From the NCBI GenBank assembly GCA_028023455.1, contig JAQFVV010012529.1, positions 1,920,001 through 1,984,000 of the forward strand: a stretch of 64,000 bases of DNA. Direction: 5' to 3'. Positions 9,897-20,911 of the stretch are shown piece by piece. How positions within the stretch are numbered: the stretch's first letter is position 1; the number at the start of each line of letters is the position of its first letter. The notes beneath the pieces are model-generated. The model was not told the origin of the DNA. It did no database searches and worked only from the letters and a program-made list of their open reading frames with translations. Both the position numbers and the translations under genes were made by a program. This DNA comes from Epiperipatus broadwayi. Taxonomy: Eukaryota > Onychophora > Udeonychophora > Euonychophora > Peripatidae.

Positions 9897-10170
9897 TAAA
9901 TAACACTAGTAAAAGTCCCAAACAAATTGTCAATTACAAGTAATAGGAAGTTTTAAATTATACATTTAATTTATAAAGTAATTTGTAAATCAAAAAATAC
10001 TTAATAGTAATTTTTTGCCTTCCCCCAATTTTTTTGTCATAACCAAATAAGAAATTAAAAAGCAAAATAATACTAAAAGTTTGAAACAAACCTGGCAATT
10101 ACAAATCATAAGAGGTTTTCAATAACACATTTAATTTATAAATTAATTTGTAAGTCAATGTAATATACTT
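9897..10170 (+). repeat. Imperfect direct duplication, about 105 bp units
   Basis: 'taaaagtcccaaacaaattg', 'caattacaagtaatagga' and 'acatttaatttataaag' (unit from about 9897) recur as 'aaaagtttgaaacaaacctg', 'caattacaaatcataaga' and 'acatttaatttataaat' (unit from about 10064). The offset is about 167 bp. No function is apparent. Confidence 0.6.
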
Positions 10171-10765
10171 GTTGTGTTTTTTTTTTTTTTTTAAAACAAA
10201 ACCAACAGGACAGCATTATTAAGTTTTATTAAATAAAATTCTATATAAATTAAACTTAACAAATGAGTTTCTTCATTTGCCAAAAAATAACAACATAGAA
10301 ATAAAATAATTGACAGTACTTAAAAATTATTCTGCAATCTCTACAGTTTATAATAAACTTTCAGTTTGGTGATTTATTTGCTTACATGCATCACAAATTT
10401 ACCTAATTCTTGTTTACTTGTATCACTATTGGGTGTCTTATACATGCACAACTACTAAACATGACAATTGTACAATTTGCCTGCTGCCATAACGTAGTAT
10501 AAATGGAACAAATTTACTGAACTGATAACCATACATGCACACATTGTGGATCTCTGCAAGACTTTAATACTAGTCCAATCATGTGTAAATGTATTCTCAT
10601 TGGCTTATATTAATAACATTCAAATGTGTGTGGCATATGAAAATTTTCTAGAATATTAAATAATAACAGGAAATTTATTCATGCACTATCTGATTATGAT
10701 TACACTAATTTACTAATAAACTTTATTTACAATATATAATAAATAAATACACAATACAGTACTAT

Positions 10766-12101
10766 CATGTTTCCCTGAAAATGAGACCAGATCTTATATT
10801 AATTTTTGCTCCAAAAGACACCTTATAATTTATTTTCAGGGGATGACTTATTTTGTCATGTACAAAATATCTACATTTATTCAAATACAAAAATATACAT
10901 TTATTCAAAATCTCAATCAAGCATTTTTTCAGCAATACTCTGTGAATATTTGAATTTTTAGTTAGTGATATGCGTTGGGATATTTATCCATTTAAATGTA
11001 TCATTAAGTCAAATGTTAATTGAAGATTTACAAGATAGGAGTGGTAACAAAAATGATTACAGTTAAGAATGATTATCAACATAAAAGTGATAAAAAAGTG
11101 CAAGCACAAAAATTCAGAAAACATTTGTATTTCACACTACATTAAGTAGAACTGTTACAACACAAGGTGGAATGAATTATGAAGATTCGTATAATGCATA
11201 ACCTCATCTATCTATTATCAGGTACATGCATTGTAAATACTTTCCAAATTACTGTAATAGCCCCACTTGGGTATTCTTTTTTTAAACTTTTCTTTAGGAG
11301 AAAGATTGATTTAACTTAAACTAAACTAATTCACGCCGACTATTTAAACTCTTTTAGGAAATAAAAAAAACATTCAAGAAACAAAGATGATTTTTTTTTT
11401 TTTTTGAATTCTTAAAAGTTACATGATCAAACTCTAAAACTAAGTCAAGCAATATAAATCTAAGTATTAAATATCAATAAATTAAGTACCTAAAATTACA
11501 TAAATAAAATTATAAATGGCTGATGTACTGGCTTCAGTAAGTACAATTTTAAAAGTTTGTTAAATCTTTCATAAAGTCATGAAATTCGTTATCTTGAATC
11601 CAAGATTCAGCTGAGAGAAAATTATTTCTCTAAGATGTTCAATGATCATACGCAATGTTATAATTTATATTATCATTTATTTTAAAGTAATCATATTACA
11701 GAATATTCTCATTCCAAATATGTTACTAAAAATTATTTTTTTCAGACAGTCTCATAACGAGACATTTTAATAAACTTACAAATAATTTTACTTTTCATTT
11801 ATCAATGTCCATTCATTCAATTTAATAAAAAGAGAATTATAATCTTAAATATTATGTATTCAAGGTAGCAGTAAATTATTTATGTGTTATTGAAATTAGA
11901 AATATTAATTTTATTTATACATTCATTACTTTATAATTCAATACATACATCGTGTACATGCTTCAACAAACGAAAAGAAATCCATTCATCTGGCTGATGA
12001 TCTTAACTAGGGTTTATATTTGGGGTGAGGTTTATATTATAAGCATCCTGAAAAATCATGTGCGATTATTTTTTGGTTAGGTCATATTTTTAGGGAAACA
12101 T
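10766..12101. mobile_element. 1.3 kb TIR transposon remnant, non-coding
   Basis: The left end ATGTTTCCCTGAAAAT and right end (read inverted) ATGTTTCCCTAAAAAT form TIRs matching at about 19 of 22 positions. Inside each end are further copies of the same theme: 'tttattttcaggggatgact' on the left, and 'gtttatatttggggtgagg' and 'attttttggttaggtca' on the right. Such repeated subterminal motifs are typical of non-autonomous DNA transposons. From memory the 'fccctgaaaat-agacc' terminus resembles a widespread animal hAT-type repeat, but I find no clear 8 bp TSD here. The interior shows no transposase. Confidence 0.6.
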
Positions 12102-12344
12102 AATATTACAAGAAATCACTTTTCCAAGTAAAAAGAATCTTAAATTTATCAATTACTTATTCCAGTATTATAATGTTGCCACAATGTTTAAAGAATCAAT
12201 AAGCATAAAATGTAAGGTAGGTACCCATTTATTAGTACCCAGGAATATGTATTAAATAAGCAAAAAAAAAAAGTTAATCCACACTACCATGTCCTAGCAT
12301 AAATTGAGTGGCCATAATCAGTCTAGTTAATTTTACCAGTTGGG

Positions 12345-12933
12345 AGTCATGGGCTGTAATAGCATCAAATACAATAATATCATGAATGAGTGAGATTCAT
12401 TTCTTTAATGAGCATTATATTAATTAATCACAGGTACAGAAATAAAAGAGCCATCAACCACAAATTAAATAAATAAGATGTGATCTATACCATTTTCCAT
12501 AGCTTTACTTTGGCATTTCTAAATGCAGTCTCTGATGTCAGCCTGTTCTTGCAAGAAACAAGCATGCACCATTGATACACACACTTGGAGCTTTTATCAC
12601 CATGCTCCTATTGTTCTTGTATAGTATAAAAGTGTCCAAAATTTCCTTATCAAATACAGCCATATATGATCAGTATTGTTTAACTTCATTAATTACAAAT
12701 TCCTTTGGCAATTATCTGATTATTATCAAATGCACCTTTTTGTATAGTTATTTGTGCATGTTTTATATTCTCTAATAAAACAATTATACATATTCACTGT
12801 ATTTCTTACATGTATGAATACCATAATTAAAGTTTATTTCAAGATAAGGAATATTACATAAAATAATACTCTATTATAATTACTAAATTATATATAAATG
12901 CATTGAAGTTGTTTGCCTTTCTAATGCATTACA
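12345..12933 (-). mobile_element. 3' LTR of Gypsy element G2
   Basis: Direct repeat of the LTR at 23320-24793. Shared blocks include 'atgaatgagtgagatt', 'aaataaaagagccatcaa', 'aattcctttggcaattatct', 'tgtatttcttacatg' and 'taatgcattaca'. Read on the minus strand it begins TGTAATGCATTA. The integrase-bearing pol ends within about 12 bp of it, which gives orientation. It carries about 80 bp around 12600-12680 that the other copy lacks. Confidence 0.8.
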
Positions 12934-12944
12934 AGTGGCATTTC

Positions 12945-13966
12945 TCCTCTCGCTCCAGAATATATAATTTCATCCCACAGTGGAGGTCTGGTTTTGCCAA
13001 TTGGAGTATCAAGTATTGGGATTTCACTTGACTTAGGCTCATTTTGAATTTCTACAGCTTCTTGGACAACTTGCTGATCTTGTAGTTCTGCAACTAATCA
13101 TGCATCTTTGTTCTCATTTCCTTGAAACTTAGCTCCTGTTATATCATTTCTTGTAGTTGTGTTTATAGTTTCATCATGGTAGCATTGTCTCATATTATTT
13201 AATTGTCTACAAAATATCATGCCAGCTTCTGTTTATGTTTTTTAATTATGCAGCTATGTGTTTGGTAATGTTATCATTTCCAATTTTCGGTTGAGATTGC
13301 TGCAAACTCTTATAATTTTCATATTGTTTTTTTGAATTCAGATTTAACTTGAATAGTTCTTTATAGGTAGTAACAACATTAGTTTTGTCTAATTTTTTTT
13401 TCAAAGCAGTAGTTCCGTTGGAGACTTTCTCATTACTACTGATGGTATTGAAGGTATAGAGCTTCATTTATTTTAGCTATATCCATTCTTTTGAAACTAA
13501 TTTTAATTATGGGACTTCTTTTTTGATGAGTCCATTAGATCCAGGGTAGTATGATGATATACATATGGTTTATTACCCATTCCTTCAAGTAGGATTTGAA
13601 TTTTGTTGAGGCAAAAGCTGCTCTGCTGTTGGACATCAGTGTTTTGGGGATTCTATGGGAGGAGAAAATTTCTTGAAGTAACTTCAAGATGGTTTTCTCC
13701 ACATCTGTGTTACACAGTACTTTATATTTGACCCACTGCAAGTAAGAGTCTATCAGCACCAAAAATATTTTCAATTTTACAAGATCCAGCATGGTCAATA
13801 TAAACATATTGTTATAATCTTTGAGCTAATGGTCATGTAATATATTTCTTAGGCAGAAGAATCATGGTTGGATATGCTTCAGAGTTTTTTTATGCATTTT
13901 TACATATTGATTCTAGGCCACCAGATATAATCATGACTATGTCTAGATGAGTTTGATGTACTACAT
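12945..13966 (-). pseudogene. Gypsy G2 pol, 3' part: integrase and C-terminal tail
   Basis: Reading the minus strand from 13966 down, the zinc-binding region holds a histidine-rich start (HQTH) and YIWWPRINM near 13910. The catalytic core follows as a 90-codon open frame at 13535-13807 with LVLIDSYLQW (first Asp), LLQEIFSSHRIPKTLMSNSRAAF (the second catalytic Asp appears as Asn) and FKSYLKEW. A lysine-rich stretch lies at 13246-13467, and a tail with TPIGKTRPPLWDE at about 12960-13010 ends 12 bp before the LTR. This is the standard Ty3/Gypsy order. It is interrupted at 13966 by the compound insertion. Stops and frame changes make it non-functional. Confidence 0.8.
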
Positions 13967-14208
13967 ATGTAATGGTATGCATTCTCTTAAGGAATGAGGG
14001 TGAATGCATCTAGCTATAGTCAGACCTAGGATCTTTATATAGGATGCCATGAATGATGCGATAAAAGTTTAATCCATAATTCCATCTATTTCAAATAAGA
14101 TAATTTAATATTTGAATATTTAATACAGATACAACTTAGACCAGTTCATCCAATCTTCACCTTTTTTGATTATTCCATTATGCTCAGTATTCCAATTCAG
14201 GGTGGATT
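13967..14208 (-). repeat. Left long terminal-like repeat of gag-only element L3
   Basis: About 240 bp repeated in direct orientation at 16547-16777. Shared words are 'atatgtaatggt', 'aatgagggtgaatgcatct', 'gcgataaaagtttaatcca', 'tacaacttagaccagttcat' and 'ttattccattatgctcagta'. The pair brackets a gag-like ORF on the minus strand, which is the layout of a small LTR retrotransposon. On the minus strand the 3' end reads CCATTACA. This copy would be the 3' LTR. Confidence 0.7.
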
Positions 14209-14376
14209 TTGGAAGGGTGATTACTACATCCTGGTTTTGGAGATTTCTCTAAGTTATATGGAGGATTTAATATAAGTTGATCATTATGATTCCAGTTTTT
14301 ATTATATGACTAATTATCTATAGAGTTAAACCCTAAGGTTTTTCTTTTCCAATGGTTCGAGCCATTATTATTTTTC

Positions 14377-14685
14377 TTACTTTTTTTTATTAATAGCATT
14401 AATAGTAACTTCTTTCTTTTTTCTTGTTTTTGTTGATAAATTTGAAGTATTTATATCAATACTGTCTAATAATTCTGTGACTTGTTCTACGGTTTTAGCA
14501 TTAGTATATAAAAATGATTTTTCAATTTTCAAAGGTAAATTTCTTTTCATGATATTTATCATCTCACTTTCACTGAAGTGGTAAGTATTTAGTGTTCTTA
14601 GTTTAGTGATTTGTTGCTGGAAAAATTTTGTGAACATCTCCCCTGGTATAGTTTTATATTTTTCTTGGAATAATTGGTATAACAA
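14377..14685 (-). pseudogene. Gag-like ORF of element L3
   Basis: A 102-codon minus-strand open frame lies between the two terminal-like repeats. Residues 10-60 (GEMFTKFFQQQITKLRTL, ESEMINIMKRNLPLKIEK) and 70-75 (TVEQVTELLD) have the helical character, N-x-x-L-x-x-x-I/L pattern and position typical of the capsid C-terminal part of retrotransposon Gag. A lysine-rich tail (TKTRKKKE) follows, as expected before a nucleocapsid. No zinc knuckle is visible. It is one of the longest open frames in the window and looks less decayed than neighbouring pol remnants. It is likely a fragment of a longer gag reaching into 14700-15500. Confidence 0.55.
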
Positions 14686-15848
14686 GAATTCTTGTTTATC
14701 TCTATTCCAAATTTTTTTTATTAATAGTGAGTAATCATTAAAAGTAGATGGAATTTGGAATAATGATTCCCACCAGATTAAAGTATCTCCTTGGGTCTGT
14801 ATGCAATAATCACTTTCTCTCCTTCAGATAAGTTGTGACTTTCTGTGAAGTAAACATTCAAACTTCTCAAATGTCCTAGAAATGCTTCATTATTAGATCC
14901 TTTAAATATTTTCAATTTCACAAACTGATTTATTGGAATACATGGTGTAATATTATGCCTTGATTTGTCTCTGTTTGGTTTGCATAGAATCTATATGATC
15001 AACAGAATTATTAGAATATTTATTCGGAATTGTTCTTTCTATGTTGAAATTTAGGGAGTAGCTTTCCATTTCAGATTGTGTTCGTTTGATCATTGTTGAT
15101 TCTATATTTGAATCAATTAATCTTTGTGGATTTTTAAAAGTGAACTGTGTTTGATCTTCTCTAGTATTTCATTCTTTATCTGTCTGTGTTTTATGATGGA
15201 CATCATTATGTTGTGATCAACATGCAAGTGTATTTTGAGATATTTGTAATTCAATAACTTTTAATTTTTGTTTAATACCTCATCCACATGATTTACTTTA
15301 TTATGTATCTCTGTTGTGTCTTTCATCAATTTTTCTAAGTGGTATTTTCGAATTTTCTATACAAGTTATTTTAATTTTTAATTATCCTACTCTTTCAATG
15401 ATTTTTATTAATGTGTGAATCATTAATTTGGTTCATATAGATTAGAATAATCTTAAGATTTACTTCTTGTAATTCTTTTAGTATTTTCTCCTGTTTTTTA
15501 TCTATTTCATTTTTAAAAATTTCTCTGGGTTCTATACAGTTCATTGCAGAATATTCCTTTGATCTTTGACTCGCTGTTGACGCCTGTCATCTTTTTCTTC
15601 AACATCTTTTTTTATTTCTTCTAAGGCTTGTCTCATCTTGATATTATCTCTTTGAACATTATTTAGACGTATTGATAACTGTTAATATCATTAGATAATT
15701 TATTCTCCAAACCCTTCATTTTCAATTTTATATCTGATTTAACATTTTCCATATTACTTTTCAAATTTCCTTCTAAATTATTCATGTTATTTTCTTCTAA
15801 ATTATTTATCTTTTGGTTCATATTATAATTAAAATTTATAATGGTTTG

Positions 15849-16139
15849 TCACATTGGTTCTATAGTCATGTTATTTGTTATAGCTTGTATTATATCGAGT
15901 GTAGTTACTAGAGACACTTCATCAAGTGTAACCTTGGTGTGAGACATTGATTCATCAGGAATGGGTGTTTGTGTAGAGTAATTACTCTGAGTCATAGTGA
16001 TTCCTGATAATTGGATCAGTGAAGATTTTTCTTCAATATTCCTAATATATTCTCCTTCTTCAATAATATTAATATTTTGCACTTTTTTAACACATTTCAT
16101 TATTGTATTGACCAAGTTCTTTCTGTATCTTGTAATCAT
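15849..16139 (-). pseudogene. N-terminal ORF of element L3 (unknown, Gag-side)
   Basis: A 96-codon minus-strand frame starts about 410 bp inside the right terminal-like repeat, upstream of the gag-like ORF in the same orientation. It begins MITRYRKNLVNTIMKCVKK and is rich in Ile, Thr and Asn. I recognise no domain. Its position suits the start of a gag gene. The stretch 14700-15840 between the two frames reads as degraded coding sequence rich in Asn, Lys and Glu (coiled-coil-like), with several stops. Confidence 0.35.
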
Positions 16140-16546
16140 AAATTAAGTTTTATCTTGGTTATAAATTTGTTTATTCCTTATTTACTAAGAGAGATTATTT
16201 GTCATAGGATTCCATGCTATATCTTTCCTTTTTAGTGTAATTTTAAAACCTTTTCTGTTTTTTAGATGTAATTAATTTAATGCCTAATTTAAAATTGTCT
16301 TTTTAAGTGCCTGACTCATCTATTTAATTGTTTATTATTTTATTTTAAGGTCTCTTTCATTATTTATTATTTTAAGATTTCACATGAAAATTATATCATC
16401 CTTTGATGGTTGAAATTATCTATAGTTGTTATGTGAATCAATCGATTAAGGTTATATTCCATAAAATTATTTATAGTTTTTGTTGTTTTATGGATGTAGT
16501 TAATAGCAAATTATTGTTTCATGTTCCTAAAGTTTAGCACAATATG

Positions 16547-16777
16547 TAATGGTCTGCATTCTCTTAAAGAATGAGGGTGAATGCATCTAACTATAGTCAG
16601 ACTTACAGTCTTCATATAGGATGCTGAATGGTGCGATAAAAGTTTAATCCATGATTGAATCTATTTCAAATAAGATAATTTAATATTAAATATAGATACA
16701 ACTTAGACCAGTTCATCCTTCACATCTCTTGATTATTCCATTATGCTCAGTATTCATACTGACGGTGAATTTTGTAC
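16547..16777 (-). repeat. Right long terminal-like repeat of gag-only element L3
   Basis: Direct-repeat partner of 13967-14208. Differences include short deletions (for example 'tatttgaatatttaataca' reduced to 'tattaaatata') and scattered substitutions. In minus orientation this would be the 5' LTR. No tRNA-complementary primer site could be recognised at its internal edge. Confidence 0.7.
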
Positions 16778-18814
16778 TTAACTCTCTTCAGGGGTCCATC
16801 AATATCCTGTGGCAATAATAATACCTAAGACATCTAGATTTCTTACTCTGGGTGACTTCCTGGCCCCAAATGTTCTTCTGGAATTGGAGGTTGAATGAGT
16901 AGAAACTTGCTTCTATAATAACATATTTACAGTGTTTTTTTCATACATGGCTTGTTTTACAAACTAGTGAGTAACTAAAATAGTAATTCTTTTGCTGTTA
17001 GTCATTTGCTTTAACATTGATTAACTGACAATTTAAATTTATCTTTATATAACAAAAATTTATTATTACATGTGCTTGACATACATTTCTACTATATTAG
17101 TATATAAAATTTTAAATGATATCTTTCTTTATTCCCATAGTAGATATGTATTATGACACAAACAATATTTAATAGGTTGTAAACCAATAAATAACATTTA
17201 ATAATTTCCAATATTATAATAACTCTAGCTAACTAAATTTAAATTAAACAATATAAGTATAAATGATTTTCGTAATATTGAATCTTTTTGAGGGAATTCC
17301 ATTTTGTAAGACCCCCCATCTATGTATGATGTTTATCGTTGGAAAAAAAAGACCTTTCATCCAAGGATATTAGTCATTTGTATGAATGATAAATAAACAA
17401 ATATTACTAAATTAATTAAATTAGTAATAAACAAAAAATTCCATCTTGTCATAAATGAATGAATTTAATATGAAGAACAATAAAATCTTACCTTCATATT
17501 AAGTTTAATTATTATCCTGGTCAAGTCACTTTATAAGGAAGATCTAAATTTTTTTAATAAAAAAATATTTAACTCAATGATCCTTCCACTTTCTTTTCAT
17601 CTAATGATTTTCCAAAATGGATTATTCCAACATAAGTATATTTTAGGAGCAAAGAAAATTAAATTAAATATTTATGGATGTTGATATGCAAAGATAATAT
17701 GTGTTGAAAGTTTATGGTATTGTCTTATTCATTTTCCATAATTTGAGTAATAATGTTTCTTAAGAATAAAGTTCTTTTATCTTTCGAATATCCATCATTG
17801 GTCAGGTACTCAGTATACTCCATTGTTCCTAAACGTTCCTTTCTCATGATGTTGACATCCCTTTTCATAAATTATTTCACTGTAAATTGAAGTTGAATAT
17901 TGAATTATATAAATAAAATATGTATATATTAAGCATTTCAGTAGGAATGAGTAATTACACTACTAAAGGTTAAAATAATAGCATTTGATCCTATGGCAAA
18001 TTGTCTTTACTCATGAAGCATTTTCTATAATTAGAAATATTCTTAAAATAATTTTGTTTAGATATATAAATATTTTTGATGATATTTATCTATCTTAAAA
18101 TTCAAGTTTAGAATGATCTCATTAAGAATTTCTTTAATTATTAAAGATAATTTCATTCTTGAAATTATTATTAATAATATTAAAGATTAATTAATTTATT
18201 TATTCTTTTCTTGAGTAATATTAGAGTTCTTTGCTAATGAAGATTTTATAAAATAAGGAAAATTAATTCAAACAATTGATCCAATTTTTTAATGTGTTTA
18301 GTATTCGAAACAGCAAAATAACTATGCATAGTAACTAGTTCATTTGTAAAAGATAAAATTAAGTTGGAAATTAATTGATTTAGCTTTTATAATAGAATTG
18401 ACTTCTGGTAATTAGCATGTGTTAAATTACTATTTCATTTTCATGATTTTGTATTAAATTATTGTTGAATGCATCATAATTAATAGTTGCATAATGAAGT
18501 TATAATTTTATTTCATTCGTGTTTAGTTGCTATTGACCTAAGATTATCTCTATGTTTTGTATCTTGATTAGTAATGTTAGTTAACTTAATAAATATTTTA
18601 TACACACACATATATAATGATTAAAATATAAGTATACTTTTGTTATTAAAATTTTATAATATAACGTTTAAGTTATATAGTGTGCATATGGGTATTCTAA
18701 TGTAAAAAGATGATGTATTTACTGTTTATTGCTCAAAAATTATATATTTAAGTTTACGGTTTGCACATAAACAAGTGAACTTAATAAGACTGTAAGTTAC
18801 CCATACATATATTG
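16778..18814. other. AT-rich sequence inside the compound insertion
   Basis: Apart from a slightly GC-richer patch at 16790-16900, possibly degraded pol or Gag sequence, I see only AT-rich DNA with short dyads such as 'aattaattaaattagtaat' near 17410. No RNA gene or convincing ORF. Confidence 0.4.
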
Positions 18815-20063
18815 TAATAGGTGCACTCTCCCACCGAGATTACGGGCTTCGAAATAAACAAGACATAGCGTAAGGCTTTATTTATTTACTTATATCGATA
18901 GTTATCCACTATCCACACAAGGGGGCGCCAGATACGATTATTTAAGTGGAATTTAATTACTCGCATCACCTTACATCACATCAAAACGATTTCGAAGTCT
19001 AATCCCGCCCACCAGCTCAAACTCCCAGCATGGACCAATAAGGTTTCTCAAGGCCGTTACATGATTGTTTCAAAGACAACTCCTCACGGAAAAGACGCAC
19101 AGTTCACTAATGGGAAAGAAGTTTTAGTTTGCTAATTGATTGATCCTCGCACTAGACTTGATTATTGGTTGTTTGTGACCAATACGACGGTTCGTTTATG
19201 CCCCGAACAACTAGGCTTATAAGATCATCCCCCCTATACGCTATATTCAATATAATTGTTTGACATTTGTTTATACATTTATCATAGACCCGCCCAATTC
19301 TTAAGTCTATCTTAACTAAGGGAAAATAAATAAACATCGTGACTTACGGCACGATGTTGGCAAAAGACATTTTAAAAAGAAACAAAAAAATAAATCTAAA
19401 TCTAAATAAGTATAACTTAATGATAAATTTATGAACGATCAAGAGTAAATGAGATAAGACTTTAATTGTATGAAAAGACTTGAGAAATGCTCGACTTGTT
19501 TATATACTGAACGAATTTATTAAATATAAAATACTAATTTGAATTTTATTCGCACACGCACACACACATTCACGCTCGCAGAGAAACATATTAAACATAA
19601 TAAAGTATGAATGATAAATACAAGTTTCCTTTTACATTTTGAGAATACGGATTATGGTTTGTTAGATTTTACTTAAGTTCAAAGTTCATGTTTTGAAAGT
19701 CCTACGATTACGATAGATTGCAATAATAGGTTAAATGTTACAGCAAATTTTATTATTTATTTACACAAGTGTGAGTTAGTTAACTATGAGATTGCCTTTA
19801 AGAGTTTACGAATTGAGTGAATGAAACATAATATAAAATAAACTATTTACCTAGGATTTGATTTTGACTTCCGCTGCTTCGAGTGAAACGAGGATTTGAA
19901 CTTGGGAGATGGCTTTCATGATGAAGTGATTTGTTTATTTAAAGTGAGCATAGCATGGTCTGGACGATGTTGGTATTTCTCGGAACATAATGATTAGGTT
20001 GGAGCATTAATTTCACGTGGAGATGTGATTGGATTTCCATAGCTTCGGAGATATTCGGTGGCG

Positions 20064-20117
20064 GAGCGTCGATCAATCACTGAAGGGTTTTCTAGCCCCT
20101 CATGACAATCGACGCTC
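20064..20117. other. Perfect two-step hairpin
   Basis: Outer stem: GAGCGTCGAT (20064-20073) with ATCGACGCTC (20108-20117), 10 perfect pairs. Inner stem: TGAAGGG (20081-20087) with CCCCTCA (20096-20102), 7 pairs including one wobble if read as RNA, with an 8 nt loop. It lies about 45-100 nt downstream of the putative minus-strand start site, so it would be in the 5' leader. GC-rich stems like this are rare in such AT-rich DNA. Confidence 0.75.
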
Positions 20118-20159
20118 TCAGTATTAATTTCATAATGATCATCTTGGATTTGGATACGG

Positions 20160-20196
20160 CGAACTGAAAGACTATTATTCTATGTCACGCTATATT
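20160..20196 (-). promoter_or_regulatory. Candidate pol II core promoter (TATA-like + Inr), minus strand
   Basis: On the minus strand, TATAGCG lies 29 nt upstream of the A in TTTCAGTTCG, which matches the TCAGT initiator well known from arthropods. Spacing is ideal, but the TATA element is weak. The same TATA-29-TCAG arrangement, with a related TTCG just after it, occurs at 37504-37538. Confidence 0.4.
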
Positions 20197-20207
20197 AACT
20201 AAGCACA

Positions 20208-20489
20208 TTAAGTGAAGAACTCTTTCAGCAACGATATCAACAATGATAACAGCAACCAAAAAAAATACAACAACAGCAATAATAATAACAACAGAAAAGA
20301 AAAAGCAAGCAAGAGCAATTGAATAGATTTCGTTTGATATTTATAAGATGTAATCCTTATCTTAGGATCCAATCTCCCCCCAGAGTTCCATCTTTTTAAG
20401 AGTTGTCGTTCAGGTCCGTGTTTGACGTAATGTTCACTCAATCCTTTTTGCTTAAGGCAAATTTTGGTCTTGGCAATCTCATGTTGCAA
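20208..20489 (-). other. Open frame of unknown status (93 codons)
   Basis: The first 50 residues (IAKTKICLKQKGLSEHYVKH and onward) come from the GC-richer part and look compositionally protein-like. The last 40 are a leucine run encoded by a (CAA/TAA)-type low-complexity tract, not a designed membrane segment. No family recognised. It lies upstream of the putative start site at 20163. Most likely it is a chance frame or a fragment of a retroelement leader. Confidence 0.2.
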
Positions 20490-20911
20490 TCTCTGTTAAC
20501 CAACTTCTATTCATTCATACTTTGAGTGCATGCGTGTGTGTGTTTTCACAAGAACAATACAATCTACATTAATTTTAGAAGTCGAGCATTTAATCTTTTC
20601 TCAAATCTTTTCTATGAGTTTTACCTTTGCTAAAATTATAATTTACAATAAACATTTTAAATCCCGTGGCGCATACAAATGGAAATTAACTTTGAATATT
20701 TATTAGAGCATATTATATTTTCCTTTATTATATTATTTTAGAGAATGTCCTATTATTAATTTTATGTGAAAGCCTTAACTATTTAATTAGACAATTATTA
20801 TCTGTATTTTATAAATGTAGTTTATAAATGGGAAGAAAACTATTAAAGGTTATAAATATAATGTTACGAGTATTTTATACTGCTTGAGTGTGTGTGTGTG
20901 TTTATTTACAT

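Larger units (their letters stand above)
18815..20200 (-). other. GC-richer island, candidate transcription unit or solo LTR on the minus strand
   Basis: Base composition shifts clearly ('aagggggcgccagatac', 'cccgcccaccagctcaaac', 'tccgctgcttcgagtgaaac'). On the minus strand there is a TATA/Inr pair near 20163-20195. About 310 nt downstream is a splice-donor-like ATCCTAG|GTAAAT (plus strand around 19851). Near the low end there is a minus-strand AATAAAGCC-type poly(A) signal (plus 'ggctttatttattt' at 18874). No coding frame is convincing. It could be a large LTR, the 5' region of another retroelement or a non-coding exon. Confidence 0.4.
19465..20620. repeat. Diverged inverted duplication flanking the 20 kb island
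   Basis: 'gacttgagaaatgctcgact' near 19472 has an inverted partner near 20577-20612 (reverse complement 'gatttgagaaaagattaaat' followed by 'gctcgacttc'). Further out, 'cacacgcacacacaca' and 'aaagtatgaatgataa' (19550-19620) have inverted partners at about 20505-20545. The order of words is kept, so this is a decayed inverted repeat of about 150 bp, not microsatellite noise alone. Confidence 0.5.
13962..20911. mobile_element. 6.9 kb compound insertion in G2 pol (13967-20906) with 5 bp TSD
   Basis: 'tacat' occurs at 13962-13966 and again at 20907-20911. The sequence left of it is the integrase zinc-binding region. The sequence right of it reads on the minus strand as the linker between RNase H and integrase. 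If the insert and one 'tacat' are ignored, the two halves meet at a position consistent with a continuous pol frame. The insert is composite: a gag-only LTR-like element at its left, then about 2 kb of AT-rich sequence, then a GC-richer block with promoter-like sequence. Whether it entered in one or several events is unclear. Confidence 0.6.

Noticed and set aside
13967-16777. Exact target-site duplication around L3 alone
   Set aside because: Bases next to the right terminal repeat ('tactg' or 'acttaa') do not match the left flank ('tacat'). The only matching flank is at 20907, so I assign the TSD to the compound insertion.
18921-18960. 'aagggggcgccagatac' as a host CpG-island promoter
   Set aside because: CpG content is limited to a few dozen bases, and no TATA, initiator or exon follows on the plus strand.
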